64,000 nt of DNA from Leuconostoc citreum (GCF_004354555.1 NZ_PUFH01000005.1:434001-498000), one strand, 5' to 3'. Positions 1 to 7,329 are shown, counted from the first letter of the stretch. Notes: generated by a model not told the origin, from the sequence alone. Numbers and translations: made by a program.

Positions 1-164
1 TGCACCGCTGTTAAATAAAGTGGCCCAACATGACTATCTGTCAGTAACGCTATTCGTCTTGGTGTCCAGACAAGGCTAACTGCTTGCCCAATTTCTTGAT
101 GTAGACGGCGGTCTATTTTCACTTGATACTGTTTTTTTTCTAAGGACACTGTGATGACTGTCAT
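1..164 (-). CDS. aroB: 3-dehydroquinate synthase, N-terminal part (runs off left edge)
   Basis: Five-prime end of an AroB-like enzyme, which cyclises DAHP to 3-dehydroquinate in the shikimate pathway using NAD and a divalent metal in the cytosol. Only 54 codons are visible. They begin MTVITVSLEKKQYQVKI and include RRIALLTDSHVGPLY, which fits the first NAD-domain strand and the (T/S)DsnVxxLY motif of AroB. The ATG at 164 has a GAAGGG-type ribosome site and follows the aroF stop by 29 bases, so it is the fourth gene of the tkt-aroE-aroF-aroB transcription unit. The assignment rests on a short fragment plus its pathway neighbours. Confidence 0.75.
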   Translation of the reverse strand, partial: MTVITVSLEKKQYQVKIDRRLHQEIGQAVSLVWTPRRIALLTDSHVGPLYLTAV

Positions 165-193
165 GCGTCAAAATTCCCTTCGTTTTTTGTCTT

Positions 194-1189
194 TTATTCT
201 TCTATCACCGCACGAATGCCATTAACTTTCTGACTCAGTTTGGCAAATTGATCAGGTGTTAACGCCTGTGCGCCATCAACGAATGCATGCACTGGATCAT
301 CGTGTATTTCTGTCATGAGTCCTTGCGCACCAGCAGCCACAGCGGCCAATGCTAGTGGTGTGACAAACTTTGCAACGCCAGCAGCATGTGATGCATCAGC
401 AATAACTGGAAAATGAGTTAAACTTTGCAGCACTGGTATGGCTGACACGTCGATAGTATTTCTAGTGTACTTGTTGTCATAAGTACGAATACCGCGCTCC
501 ATTAAAATAATTTGATTATTACCACCAGCTACAATGTATTCAGCAGCATTTAATAGGTCGTCTATTGTTGCTGACATGCCTCGTTTTAAGACCACTGGTT
601 TGCGTTTTTGTCCAAGTGCTTTTAGTAAAGCAAAGTTTTGCATATTACGTGTGCCAACTTGAAAAATATCTGTGTATTCGGCAACTAAATCGACATCTTT
701 GGTATCTAGTATTTCTGTTACCATATCCATTCCTAAAGCATCAGCTGCCGCACGATGAGCCTTTAAGCCCGCTTCACCATTCCCCTGGAATGAATAAGGC
801 GACGTTCTTGGCTTAAAAGCACCACCACGTAAAACAGTTGCACCGGCTGCTTTCACAGCTCTTCCCATCTCAAGCACGTGTGCTGCACTTTCAATGGCAT
901 CTGGTCCTGCCATGAATACAAAATGTTTACCACCAATCATACTGTGCTTCGTTTTAATGATGGTGTCTTCTGGATGAAAATCTCGTGATGATGCGATAGC
1001 TGTATGGTGATTGGTAATCACTTCTAAAATATCATTTTTTAAATCGTCTAACGTTGCTTCAGGTAAAATCTTAACACCAGCCAACGCCACCCGATTATGA
1101 TGTACAAAAACAGGTTTGATGGGATTATTTGTGTCAAGTTTCTGTGCGATTCTATGAGCTGTATCATTGTCTTTAGTTACTAATATCAT
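194..1189 (-). CDS. aroF: DAHP synthase (3-deoxy-7-phosphoheptulonate synthase), type I beta
   Basis: Condenses phosphoenolpyruvate and erythrose 4-phosphate to DAHP, the first shikimate-pathway step. The 331 residues show an N-terminal ferredoxin-like regulatory domain (about 1-75) and a TIM-barrel catalytic domain with FKPRTSPYSFQG (125-136) and VGTRNMQN. There is no fused chorismate mutase. Aligned by motif to the Thermotoga enzyme, three metal ligands remain (His268 in ADASHAAG, Glu294, Asp305). The invariant Cys of the AGPC motif is Asp97 here (AGPDAIES, codon GAT). The start overlaps the end of aroE by 17 bases, suggesting translational coupling. The family assignment is firm; metal use may be unusual. 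Confidence 0.93.
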   Translation of the reverse strand: MILVTKDNDTAHRIAQKLDTNNPIKPVFVHHNRVALAGVKILPEATLDDLKNDILEVITNHHTAIASSRDFHPEDTIIKTKHSMIGGKHFVFMAGPDAIESAAHVLEMGRAVKAAGATVLRGGAFKPRTSPYSFQGNGEAGLKAHRAAADALGMDMVTEILDTKDVDLVAEYTDIFQVGTRNMQNFALLKALGQKRKPVVLKRGMSATIDDLLNAAEYIVAGGNNQIILMERGIRTYDNKYTRNTIDVSAIPVLQSLTHFPVIADASHAAGVAKFVTPLALAAVAAGAQGLMTEIHDDPVHAFVDGAQALTPDQFAKLSQKVNGIRAVIEE

Positions 1190-2018
1190 TATCTTTTCCT
1201 CTTACTGCATTTGCCATTAATTGACGGTCTGCCGGTTGATTAAACCAAAATTCGAAGCTTAGTGCGCCTTGGTTAATTAACATCGACAGGCCATTTTGTA
1301 TTAAAAGTTGTTGTTTTTGTGCGGTCTTAAGCAGACCAGTTTGCTGATTGCGATAAATCATATCCACAACCAATGCATGTTGTGGTAATAGACTAATTTG
1401 ATAGTCTGTAAGTAGTGTTCTGGCATCATTCATCCCAACGGTTGTGGCATTGATTAGCATGTCGGCATTGACTAACGCGTCAGTCAACGCCTGATTGTCA
1501 GCTAAATCTGATAACTGACCAATACCTTGGCTTAGGTAAGCAACTTGTGTCTCTCGTTGCGACCAATCAGTGTGTGAACGATTAAAAACTGCTAAATGAC
1601 GTACACCATAATGATGTGCTGTAGCAATAACCGATTTAGCAGCCCCACCGTTACCAAGTATGACAACATGTTCATGTGGTTGATGCGGATTAATACTTTG
1701 CCAAAAACCATCACCGTCTGTTGATGTACCTACCAAACGGCCATTAATGTTTTTAACTGTGTTAACAGCCTGTAATCGTTGCGCTAAAGGCGTCAATTCA
1801 TCTAAAAATGGTACAATAGCTGATTTAAATGGCGTCGATACGTTAAAGCCACCCACATGCAAGGCACGCAAACCCAAAACTGCTGATTCTAAATCGCTGG
1901 GTATAATATCAAAACTATGATAATGACCGTTAATTTGTCGTGCTATCATCATCTCATTCTGCATGATAGGTGATAACGAGTGTGCTGCTGGGTGAGCAAT
2001 TAAGCCATATAAAGTCAT
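1173..2018 (-). CDS. aroE: shikimate dehydrogenase
   Basis: Reduces 3-dehydroshikimate to shikimate with NADPH. The 281-residue length is normal. Visible motifs are the substrate-binding SLSP (14-17), GFNVSTPFK with catalytic Lys65, AVNTV (84-88), the STDGDG motif with catalytic Asp101, and the nucleotide-binding GNGGAAKS. The family usually has Asn before TDG; here it is Ser99, which may be a lineage variant. It starts 3 bases after the tkt stop and overlaps aroF at its end, so it is clearly part of the aromatic operon. AroE rather than quinate dehydrogenase is favoured by the operon context. Confidence 0.92.
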   Translation of the reverse strand: MTLYGLIAHPAAHSLSPIMQNEMMIARQINGHYHSFDIIPSDLESAVLGLRALHVGGFNVSTPFKSAIVPFLDELTPLAQRLQAVNTVKNINGRLVGTSTDGDGFWQSINPHQPHEHVVILGNGGAAKSVIATAHHYGVRHLAVFNRSHTDWSQRETQVAYLSQGIGQLSDLADNQALTDALVNADMLINATTVGMNDARTLLTDYQISLLPQHALVVDMIYRNQQTGLLKTAQKQQLLIQNGLSMLINQGALSFEFWFNQPADRQLMANAVRGKDNDISN

Positions 2019-2021
2019 GCG

Positions 2022-3959
2022 TTATTTCTCCAAATGTTGATTAATTTTAGCAACAATACAACTGGTGGTCATGCCGAAAGTATCTAATAGTGTCTGTGGC
2101 TTGGCACTTAAGCCAAACTCATCAATACCGATGACTAGACCATTATCACCTGCTACGGCTTGCCATCCCAGCGTTGTGCCTGCCTCTATTATCACATTTT
2201 TCGCACCATCTTTGGGTATGATTTCTGCTTTACTATCTGAACTTTGAGCTAAAAAGCGAGTCATATTAGGCATAGAAATGACACGATTAGTTTGCTGTAG
2301 TTGTTGACTAACTGCCAAAGCTAATTGTACTTCAGACCCAGAAGCGATGATATTGACCACAGGACTTTCATGTGCCACTATTTGTGTCGCTCCATGTTGA
2401 ATGGCTAATTGTCCCGATAATTTATCGCCTTGTGTGCCAATCACACCGCGACTCAGAATCAATACTGTTGGTCGCTTTTTCGATGATAGAGCAAATTGCC
2501 AGGCGGAAGCAATTTCTTCTGCTGTACCAGGCCGCAAGACATCAACGCCTGGTATTAATCGCAACCCCATTAACTGTTCTATTGGTTGGTGTGTCGGGCC
2601 ATCCTCACCTACGGTAAGACTATCATGCGTAAAAACGTAAATCACTGGTAACTTCTGTAAAGCACTTAAACGAATAGCTGCTTTCATATAATCCGAAAAA
2701 GCTAAGAATGTTGCTCCAAATATTTTTGTGTCACCGTGTAGTGCAATACCATTCATAATACTGCCCATACCAAATTCTCGGACACCAAAAGCAATGTTAC
2801 GTTCCGTGCGATTATCAGGTGAAAATAAACCAGAACCAACTATCTCGGCTTGCGTGGAAGCAACTAAATCAGCCGATCCACCCCATATCTGGGGCATTTG
2901 TTTTGCAAACTGTTGTAAAACGTGACCCGCTATTTGTCGTCCAGGGCGTGACTTGATATGTTCTGATAGATTTGGTAATTCTAACGGGATCTCGGCCATC
3001 TGCTGCTTATAAGCTATCAACTCAGCTTTCCTTGGGACAGGCATCGTAGACAAACGGTGTTTAATACGTGTACGTATTGAAGACAAGATATTTTCATCTA
3101 ATGTAAATCGTGTCATTTGCACATCAAGTACAGCTGATAAATCCTCTAACTGTTTGGCTGTCAAAGGCGTGCCATGCGCTCTGTGACTATTTTCAAATGG
3201 TCCATGAATGCCAATAATATTCTTAACAGCAATCAACGTTGGTTCGGGTGATAACTTGGCATTTTCAATCGCATCGTGAATCATGCTAATATCATTACCA
3301 TCAGCAACATGGCGTATATCCCAGCCGTAGCTTTCAAAACGTTGTAGTTGATTTGATGTATCCGAACGTGATTTCGAACCATCTAACGTGACGTCATTAT
3401 CATCGTATAACACAATCAGTTTAGATAATTGTTGTTGACCTGCGAGACTAGCTACTTCATGACTAACCCCCTCCATTAAATCACCATCACCAACTAATGC
3501 GAATGTTAAATGATTAATAACGCTAGGAAATAATGCATGCTGTCGTGCCTCTGCCATGGCCATACCAACAGCCATGCCTAACCCCTGCCCCAACGGCCCT
3601 GTCGTCGCTTCAACGCCAGGTGTTACCCCTTTTTCTGGATGACCGGGTGTTTTCGAATGCAGGGTACGAAATTGTGATAAATCAGATGGCTTAATATCAA
3701 AACCAGCAGCATATAGCGTAGCGTATAATAAAGCCGCGCCATGACCAGCAGACAAAACAAAGCGGTCACGGTTGAGCATTCCCGGATCTTGCGGATTAAT
3801 ACGCATTTGATTAGCATATAATTCATATAATATGGGTGCAGCACCTAATACAATACCAGGATGACCAGATCCAGCTTCGGTAATCATTTGATTTGCTAAA
3901 ACACGTAAATGATTCACATGTTTCAAGTCAGTCTCAGTCGTAGTTAATAATTCACTCAT
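2022..3959 (-). CDS. tkt: transketolase
   Basis: Thiamine-diphosphate enzyme that moves two-carbon units between sugar phosphates. In a phosphoketolase-type lactic acid bacterium it can supply erythrose 4-phosphate and ribose 5-phosphate. The 645 residues contain GSGHPG near the N terminus, the ThDP motif GDGDLMEG, the Pyr-domain REFGMGSIMNG segment and DSLTVGEDGPTHQP. It is the first gene after the leader at 3966-4242, with GGAGG directly after the second hairpin's U tract, and aroE follows after 3 bases. Its leading position in an aro operon suggests a dedicated role in supplying erythrose 4-phosphate to DAHP synthase. A second housekeeping tkt elsewhere cannot be excluded. Confidence 0.93.
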   Translation of the reverse strand: MSELLTTTETDLKHVNHLRVLANQMITEAGSGHPGIVLGAAPILYELYANQMRINPQDPGMLNRDRFVLSAGHGAALLYATLYAAGFDIKPSDLSQFRTLHSKTPGHPEKGVTPGVEATTGPLGQGLGMAVGMAMAEARQHALFPSVINHLTFALVGDGDLMEGVSHEVASLAGQQQLSKLIVLYDDNDVTLDGSKSRSDTSNQLQRFESYGWDIRHVADGNDISMIHDAIENAKLSPEPTLIAVKNIIGIHGPFENSHRAHGTPLTAKQLEDLSAVLDVQMTRFTLDENILSSIRTRIKHRLSTMPVPRKAELIAYKQQMAEIPLELPNLSEHIKSRPGRQIAGHVLQQFAKQMPQIWGGSADLVASTQAEIVGSGLFSPDNRTERNIAFGVREFGMGSIMNGIALHGDTKIFGATFLAFSDYMKAAIRLSALQKLPVIYVFTHDSLTVGEDGPTHQPIEQLMGLRLIPGVDVLRPGTAEEIASAWQFALSSKKRPTVLILSRGVIGTQGDKLSGQLAIQHGATQIVAHESPVVNIIASGSEVQLALAVSQQLQQTNRVISMPNMTRFLAQSSDSKAEIIPKDGAKNVIIEAGTTLGWQAVAGDNGLVIGIDEFGLSAKPQTLLDTFGMTTSCIVAKINQHLEK

Positions 3960-3970
3960 ACTATTCCTCC

Positions 3971-4010
3971 AAAAAAATCGTACTAGGTGCAGTTCACCTA
4001 GTACGATTTT
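3971..4010 (-). terminator. second leader terminator, abutting the tkt ribosome site
   Basis: A perfect 16-bp stem (arms 3974-3989 and 3995-4010, loop 3990-3994) followed on the minus-strand RNA by seven U residues that run directly into the GGAGG of tkt (3970-3966). It can act as an intrinsic terminator, and as a structure next to the ribosome site. Being inside the leader, it probably has to be bypassed for tkt expression. Confidence 0.7.
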
Positions 4011-4029
4011 CTAAATAGTCATCAATTGA

Positions 4030-4066
4030 CAAATAAAAAGCCACTAAGTGATGCTCACCTAGTGAC
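4030..4066 (-). terminator. first leader terminator (attenuator)
   Basis: A 12-bp stem with two G-U pairs (arms 4066-4055 and 4051-4040, three-base loop) followed by UUUUUAUUU on the minus-strand RNA. It lies between the leader peptide and tkt and can be broken by pairing of its CUAGGUG arm with the upstream CACUUAG. Confidence 0.75.
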
Positions 4067-4131
4067 TCAGCCTCGAAAAGCTTCTGGTCGCTAAGTGCGT
4101 CGTATACCGACGCACTTAACATGCGACGGTT

Positions 4132-4185
4132 CTACATAAACCAGAAGTAATAATAACGATTGCTTTTCAAGATTGATGTGTTCAT
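4132..4185 (-). CDS. aromatic-rich leader peptide of the tkt-aro operon
   Basis: A 17-residue reading frame, MNTSILKSNRYYYFWFM, followed by TAG. Six consecutive aromatic codons (TAT TAT TAC TTC TGG TTT) sit just before the stop. The ATG lies about 21 bases after the predicted transcription start and is preceded by a purine-rich ATGAGAAAAATT with only a weak Shine-Dalgarno match. The peptide is far too short to be an ordinary protein. Its Tyr/Phe/Trp content matches the end products of the downstream shikimate genes, as in classical trp or phe leaders. Ribosome stalling on these codons would decide which leader RNA fold forms. Confidence 0.85.
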   Translation of the reverse strand: MNTSILKSNRYYYFWFM

Positions 4186-4205
4186 AATTTTTCTCATTTC
4201 TGTTA

Positions 4206-4242
4206 ATGTTTATATCATATAATGATTAATTAGAATTGTCAA
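4206..4242 (-). promoter_or_regulatory. promoter of the leader-tkt-aro operon
   Basis: Consensus TTGACA (4242-4237), a 17-base spacer and TATGAT (4219-4214) on the minus strand. Transcription should start near 4206-4208, placing the whole leader peptide and both hairpins in the 5' untranslated RNA. It lies downstream of the ECF S-component gene, which separates the two transcription units. Confidence 0.85.
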
Positions 4243-4273
4243 CCACTATGTTAAAATGAAATGTGATTAAATC

Positions 4274-4819
4274 TCATTTAATATAATGCGTTATGGTCTT
4301 ATAAACAGCTGCAACAACATAGACCCCGATTAAGCGATCAAGAAAATCCGTCCCAACTTGAATAATAAAGACGGATAAGGCTTGATTGAAACCGAGACCA
4401 TACAGTATTTGAACCAGTAAACTCGAACCTGAAGAAGTAATCCCATGAAATAGAATCACTGTAATAATTGTACTCACGATTGTCGCCGGTACAGAGATAA
4501 TCAAGGCTAGCCACCAAATATTTTTTACATCCGTTGCCCGTACACGACGATAAATAAAACCAGAGACTAGCGCTGTTGTCATTTGACTTGGCATAAAATA
4601 TATTGAAAATAAATCACCGGTTGTGCCGTTAATTAAAGCCGTTAACACACCAGTGATTAAGCCACCAACCGGACCAAAAAATGCACTGCCTAGTAAAGTG
4701 CCAATAGTGTCAAGATAAATTGGCAATTTTGTATATAAAGCCAAATGGCCTCCAACAATATTGATGACAATAAAAAGTGCGATTAAAGCTATTTTCTGTG
4801 CTGAAATATGCCTAGTCAT
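4274..4819 (-). CDS. ECF transporter substrate-binding (S) component, substrate unknown
   Basis: A small integral membrane protein with about five to six hydrophobic segments. It carries LPIYLDTIGT followed by FFGPVGGLITGVLTALING, a pattern typical of ECF S components, which bind a vitamin-like solute and dock on a shared EcfA-EcfA'-EcfT energising module not encoded here. I chose the ATG at 4819: GGAG lies 8 bases upstream and the ATG overlaps the stop of the nucleoside hydrolase as ATGA. A GTG at 4828 would add three residues. Tight coupling to a nucleoside hydrolase suggests a nucleoside- or base-derived solute, for example a modified base such as queuine, but the substrate is not readable from sequence. 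Confidence 0.8.
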   Translation of the reverse strand: MTRHISAQKIALIALFIVINIVGGHLALYTKLPIYLDTIGTLLGSAFFGPVGGLITGVLTALINGTTGDLFSIYFMPSQMTTALVSGFIYRRVRATDVKNIWWLALIISVPATIVSTIITVILFHGITSSGSSLLVQILYGLGFNQALSVFIIQVGTDFLDRLIGVYVVAAVYKTITHYIK

Positions 4820-5811
4820 GATAAGCACTCCAAATCAGTCGCAATGTTGTCTAACTCTTCCATAGCTCTTTCTAAGGAAATATTCAGTAAGCGAGCTATT
4901 ATAAAGGCCATCGCTGCTCGCGCATCAATTTCTTGTAGAAGTATGGCATTTGGCTTTTCATGCCAAAAGTCAGCGATATCAACAATACTCTGACCCAATG
5001 CAATGCCACTCGTGACGACTGTCATGAAGGTTGTAAGCTGTCTTGATAATTTTGGATGTAGCGCATAAAAAACAACTAATGGGTCATTAATGACTGCGCC
5101 TAAAACATGTTCCTGCTGCCAATGAAAATCAAAATAAAATTGAATAATCTTTGTTACAAATTCTGATTTTTCTGGGTTAATGTATTGCATCATTTGCAAT
5201 ATATTAGGCGTCATCACTATTTTTCTTGTGACATCTAATGGCACTAATTCAATCATGATAGGACTGTTTTGTAAGACATAATCGGCTGCATCAGGATCGA
5301 CCCAAAAATTATATTCTGCTACAGGCGATGTATTCCCATTTGTTTTATACGCCCCACCCATGATAATTAAACGTGACACATGTTGCCACAATGCCGGTTG
5401 TCGCTGTATAGATGCTGCAACATTTGTTAGCGGACCAAGTGCCATAAACCAAACATCTTGCGCCGATGCCAGCAATTGACTGTAGCCATCGACCTCGTTC
5501 AAATTATAGGTCGTAACGCCTTCAACTGACGATAAATCGCTTTCACCCAAACCATCCATACCGTGTGTGTCTTGCGCACTGACATACTCATGATGTTGTG
5601 GGTGTGTTGCCCCCGCAAATACTGGTATATCTAAACGCTTTGCTTCTTGTAACACTTTTAAAGCGTTTTGTACGCCAATTGTTACTGGCACATTACCCGC
5701 GACAATAGATATACCGATGACATCCAACTCTGGTGAATTGAGCGCCATAAGTAGTGCTAGGCTATCATCAATTCCTGGGTCGGCATCAATGATTACTTTT
5801 TGTTTTTGCAT
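4816..5811 (-). CDS. nucleoside hydrolase family protein
   Basis: Member of the inosine-uridine nucleoside hydrolase family, which cleaves the N-glycosidic bond of nucleosides using a Ca-bound water. The 331 residues show DADPGIDD (9-16), VAGN (38-41), MGGAYKTNGNTSPVAEYNFW (151-170) and DPDAAD. The usual His-Asp pair near residue 242 (HD in Crithidia IU-NH, His241) reads Asn-Asp here (INDPLVV, Asn242). That His protonates the leaving base in pyrimidine-type enzymes, so base specificity may differ. The gene is coupled to the following ECF S component by an ATGA overlap. Salvage of an imported nucleoside is inferred. Confidence 0.88.
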   Translation of the reverse strand: MQKQKVIIDADPGIDDSLALLMALNSPELDVIGISIVAGNVPVTIGVQNALKVLQEAKRLDIPVFAGATHPQHHEYVSAQDTHGMDGLGESDLSSVEGVTTYNLNEVDGYSQLLASAQDVWFMALGPLTNVAASIQRQPALWQHVSRLIIMGGAYKTNGNTSPVAEYNFWVDPDAADYVLQNSPIMIELVPLDVTRKIVMTPNILQMMQYINPEKSEFVTKIIQFYFDFHWQQEHVLGAVINDPLVVFYALHPKLSRQLTTFMTVVTSGIALGQSIVDIADFWHEKPNAILLQEIDARAAMAFIIARLLNISLERAMEELDNIATDLECLS

Positions 5812-5871
5812 TATCTCTCCTACCTTTCAAGGTTACTTGGTTTTTTATCCTAGGAAGTTTCCGAACTAGTC

Positions 5872-5911
5872 CAACACATTGTGTTGCTTTTGATAAATGC
5901 TTATTAAGCAT
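5872..5911 (-). promoter_or_regulatory. two 7-1-7 palindromes upstream of the nucleoside hydrolase gene
   Basis: CAACACATTGTGTTG (5872-5886) and ATGCTTATTAAGCAT (5897-5911) are each perfect 7-1-7 inverted repeats lying 61-100 bases upstream of the coding start. They look like protein-binding sites, but share no core with each other and no regulator is adjacent. Function unknown. Confidence 0.35.
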
Positions 5912-5928
5912 AGCAGAAAAATGAGCAA

Positions 5929-5968
5929 AATAAAACCCAAAACGATTTTTCACCGTTTTGGGTTTTAT
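5929..5968 (-). terminator. terminator after degV
   Basis: AAAACCCAAAACG pairs with CGTTTTGGGTTTT around a nine-base loop, with a T-rich tail, immediately after the degV stop on the minus strand. It ends the cca-dfrA-degV unit. Confidence 0.85.
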
Positions 5969-6820
5969 TTAACGTGCACGATATAATATCGCTAAAGCAC
6001 CGATACCAGTATGCGTTGAGATAATTGGACCAGTCGTCATCACTTCAATTTTTATTTCTGGCCAGATAGCATTTAAACGCTGCGCCATTTTTTCGGCGAC
6101 TTCCGGTACGCCCGCATGCGACACACCAATAGCTAACATTTCTGAATAGTCCTGCATCTTAGCAATCACGCCGTCATTAAACTTAGCAATGGCTTTCATA
6201 CCACGGCCCTTAGCTAAGACTTCTACAGAACCAGTAGCATCCACACCGGCACCAACTTTAATATTCAATAGATTACCAATGATACCAGATGCTTTGCTAA
6301 GGCGCCCACCGGCGACCATGTTATCTAACGAGGTGAAACTCAAGAAAGTATGTGACTCTTGACGGACTTGTTCCAGTTCAGTCAAAATATCAGACATTTT
6401 TGCCCCCGATTGCGCCATTTTAGCTGCTACAAGCACTTGAAAGGCTTGAGAACGATCCGCGTTTAACGTATCAAACGTAGTAATTTCAGCTGAAGTTAAA
6501 GCAGCCGCTTGCTCAGCAGCATGAACTGTCCCTGACAGACCAGAAGATAAATGAATACTTAAAATTTCTGCATCGGGATAATGTGTACGAATATCTTCGT
6601 ATGCTGCTTGAAATTTACCAATAGATGGTTGCGATGTCTGCGGTAAATTTTGACTAACTGCCATTTGCTCCAAAAAAGCTTCACGCTGTAGTGTCACACC
6701 GTCCTCATAGACTACGCCATCAATTTGTACTGTCAATGGTACCACAGTAATTTCATACTTTTGAATTTCTTCTGGTGTTAAAGCAACGGCTGAATCCGTT
6801 ACAATTCTAATATTAGACAT
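5969..6820 (-). CDS. DegV family fatty-acid-binding protein (FakB-like)
   Basis: DegV/FakB proteins bind a fatty acid and present it to the kinase FakA for phosphorylation and entry into phospholipid synthesis. The 283 residues begin with IRIVTDSAVALTPE (family signature VTDSxxdL) and include SQPSIGKF, IHLSSGLSGT, FTSLDNMVAGGRLSK and a C-terminal ISTHTGIGALAI, all typical of the family. It lies 8 bases after dfrA and ends in a strong terminator. Several DegV paralogues usually occur per genome, so ligand preference cannot be assigned. Confidence 0.88.
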   Translation of the reverse strand: MSNIRIVTDSAVALTPEEIQKYEITVVPLTVQIDGVVYEDGVTLQREAFLEQMAVSQNLPQTSQPSIGKFQAAYEDIRTHYPDAEILSIHLSSGLSGTVHAAEQAAALTSAEITTFDTLNADRSQAFQVLVAAKMAQSGAKMSDILTELEQVRQESHTFLSFTSLDNMVAGGRLSKASGIIGNLLNIKVGAGVDATGSVEVLAKGRGMKAIAKFNDGVIAKMQDYSEMLAIGVSHAGVPEVAEKMAQRLNAIWPEIKIEVMTTGPIISTHTGIGALAILYRAR

Positions 6821-6828
6821 AAGGCTCC

Positions 6829-7329
6829 TCAGTTCTGACGTTCATAGCGTTCAACAACGAAACTATAATCGTGTTTATCATCTTTGTCATGTGCTGTTGC
6901 ACTGACTAGCTTAAATTGCGATAAGTCAATCGCATCAACAAAAGTATCACCGGCAATTGTCACGTCAATGCGCGTCACAATCAAATCAGTTGCGTAGGGC
7001 ATGAACGCATGATATATTGCAGCGCCACCAGCAATGGAAATATCTCTAGTTTCTTTTTCAATATAATCTAGGACTTCATCAACAGAGTGCGCAATGATAA
7101 CATCATCATACGGTGTTTTAAAATCTTTTTGATGTGTTAAAACTAAACTCGTCCGTCCTGGTAATGGGCGACCAATTGTATCCCAAGTCGTTCGCCCCAT
7201 CACCATTAATGTATTGATAGTTTCCGCTTTAAACAACTTTAAATCATCAGGTAAATGCCAAGCGAGTTGACCGTTTTTACCGATTGCATGCGTGCTATCT
7301 TCTGCCCAGACCATTCTAATTTTTTTCAT
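6829..7329 (-). CDS. folA: dihydrofolate reductase
   Basis: Reduces dihydrofolate to tetrahydrofolate with NADPH. At 166 residues it is of normal size and has MVWAEDSTHAIGKNGQLAWHLPDDL (signature with the catalytic acidic residue in LPDDL), VMGRTTWDTIGRPLPGRTSLVL and SIAGGAAIYHAF. The start lies inside the 3' end of cca (14-base overlap), implying coupled translation. Thymidylate synthase, often adjacent, is not in this window. Confidence 0.93.
   Translation of the reverse strand: MKKIRMVWAEDSTHAIGKNGQLAWHLPDDLKLFKAETINTLMVMGRTTWDTIGRPLPGRTSLVLTHQKDFKTPYDDVIIAHSVDEVLDYIEKETRDISIAGGAAIYHAFMPYATDLIVTRIDVTIAGDTFVDAIDLSQFKLVSATAHDKDDKHDYSFVVERYERQN

Larger units (their letters stand above)
3966..4147 (-). 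promoter_or_regulatory. ribosome-mediated transcription attenuator of the tkt-aro operon
   Basis: On the minus-strand RNA the aromatic codons of the leader peptide lie in a segment CUUCUGG (4147-4141) that pairs with CCAGAAG (4087-4081). Between them is an 11-bp hairpin (arms 4118-4108 and 4102-4092). Then come two terminator-like hairpins at 4066-4030 and 4010-3971. The heptamer CACUUAG (3' arms of the central hairpin and terminator 1) can pair, with one G-U, with CUAGGUG (5' arms of terminators 1 and 2), so mutually exclusive folds exist. No T-box AGGGTGG-type motif and no riboswitch I recognise is present. The architecture is seen directly; the attenuation mechanism is inferred. Confidence 0.8.

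Noticed and set aside
3971-4066. The two hairpins as plain terminators of the upstream ECF S-component operon
   Set aside because: A consensus promoter lies between that gene and the hairpins, so they are part of the tkt leader; they may still stop read-through.
4081-4147. A riboswitch-like multi-helix element before tkt
   Set aside because: It resembles no aptamer class I know (not T-box, THF, preQ1, SAM or purine), and the aromatic-codon reading frame explains the paired segment better.
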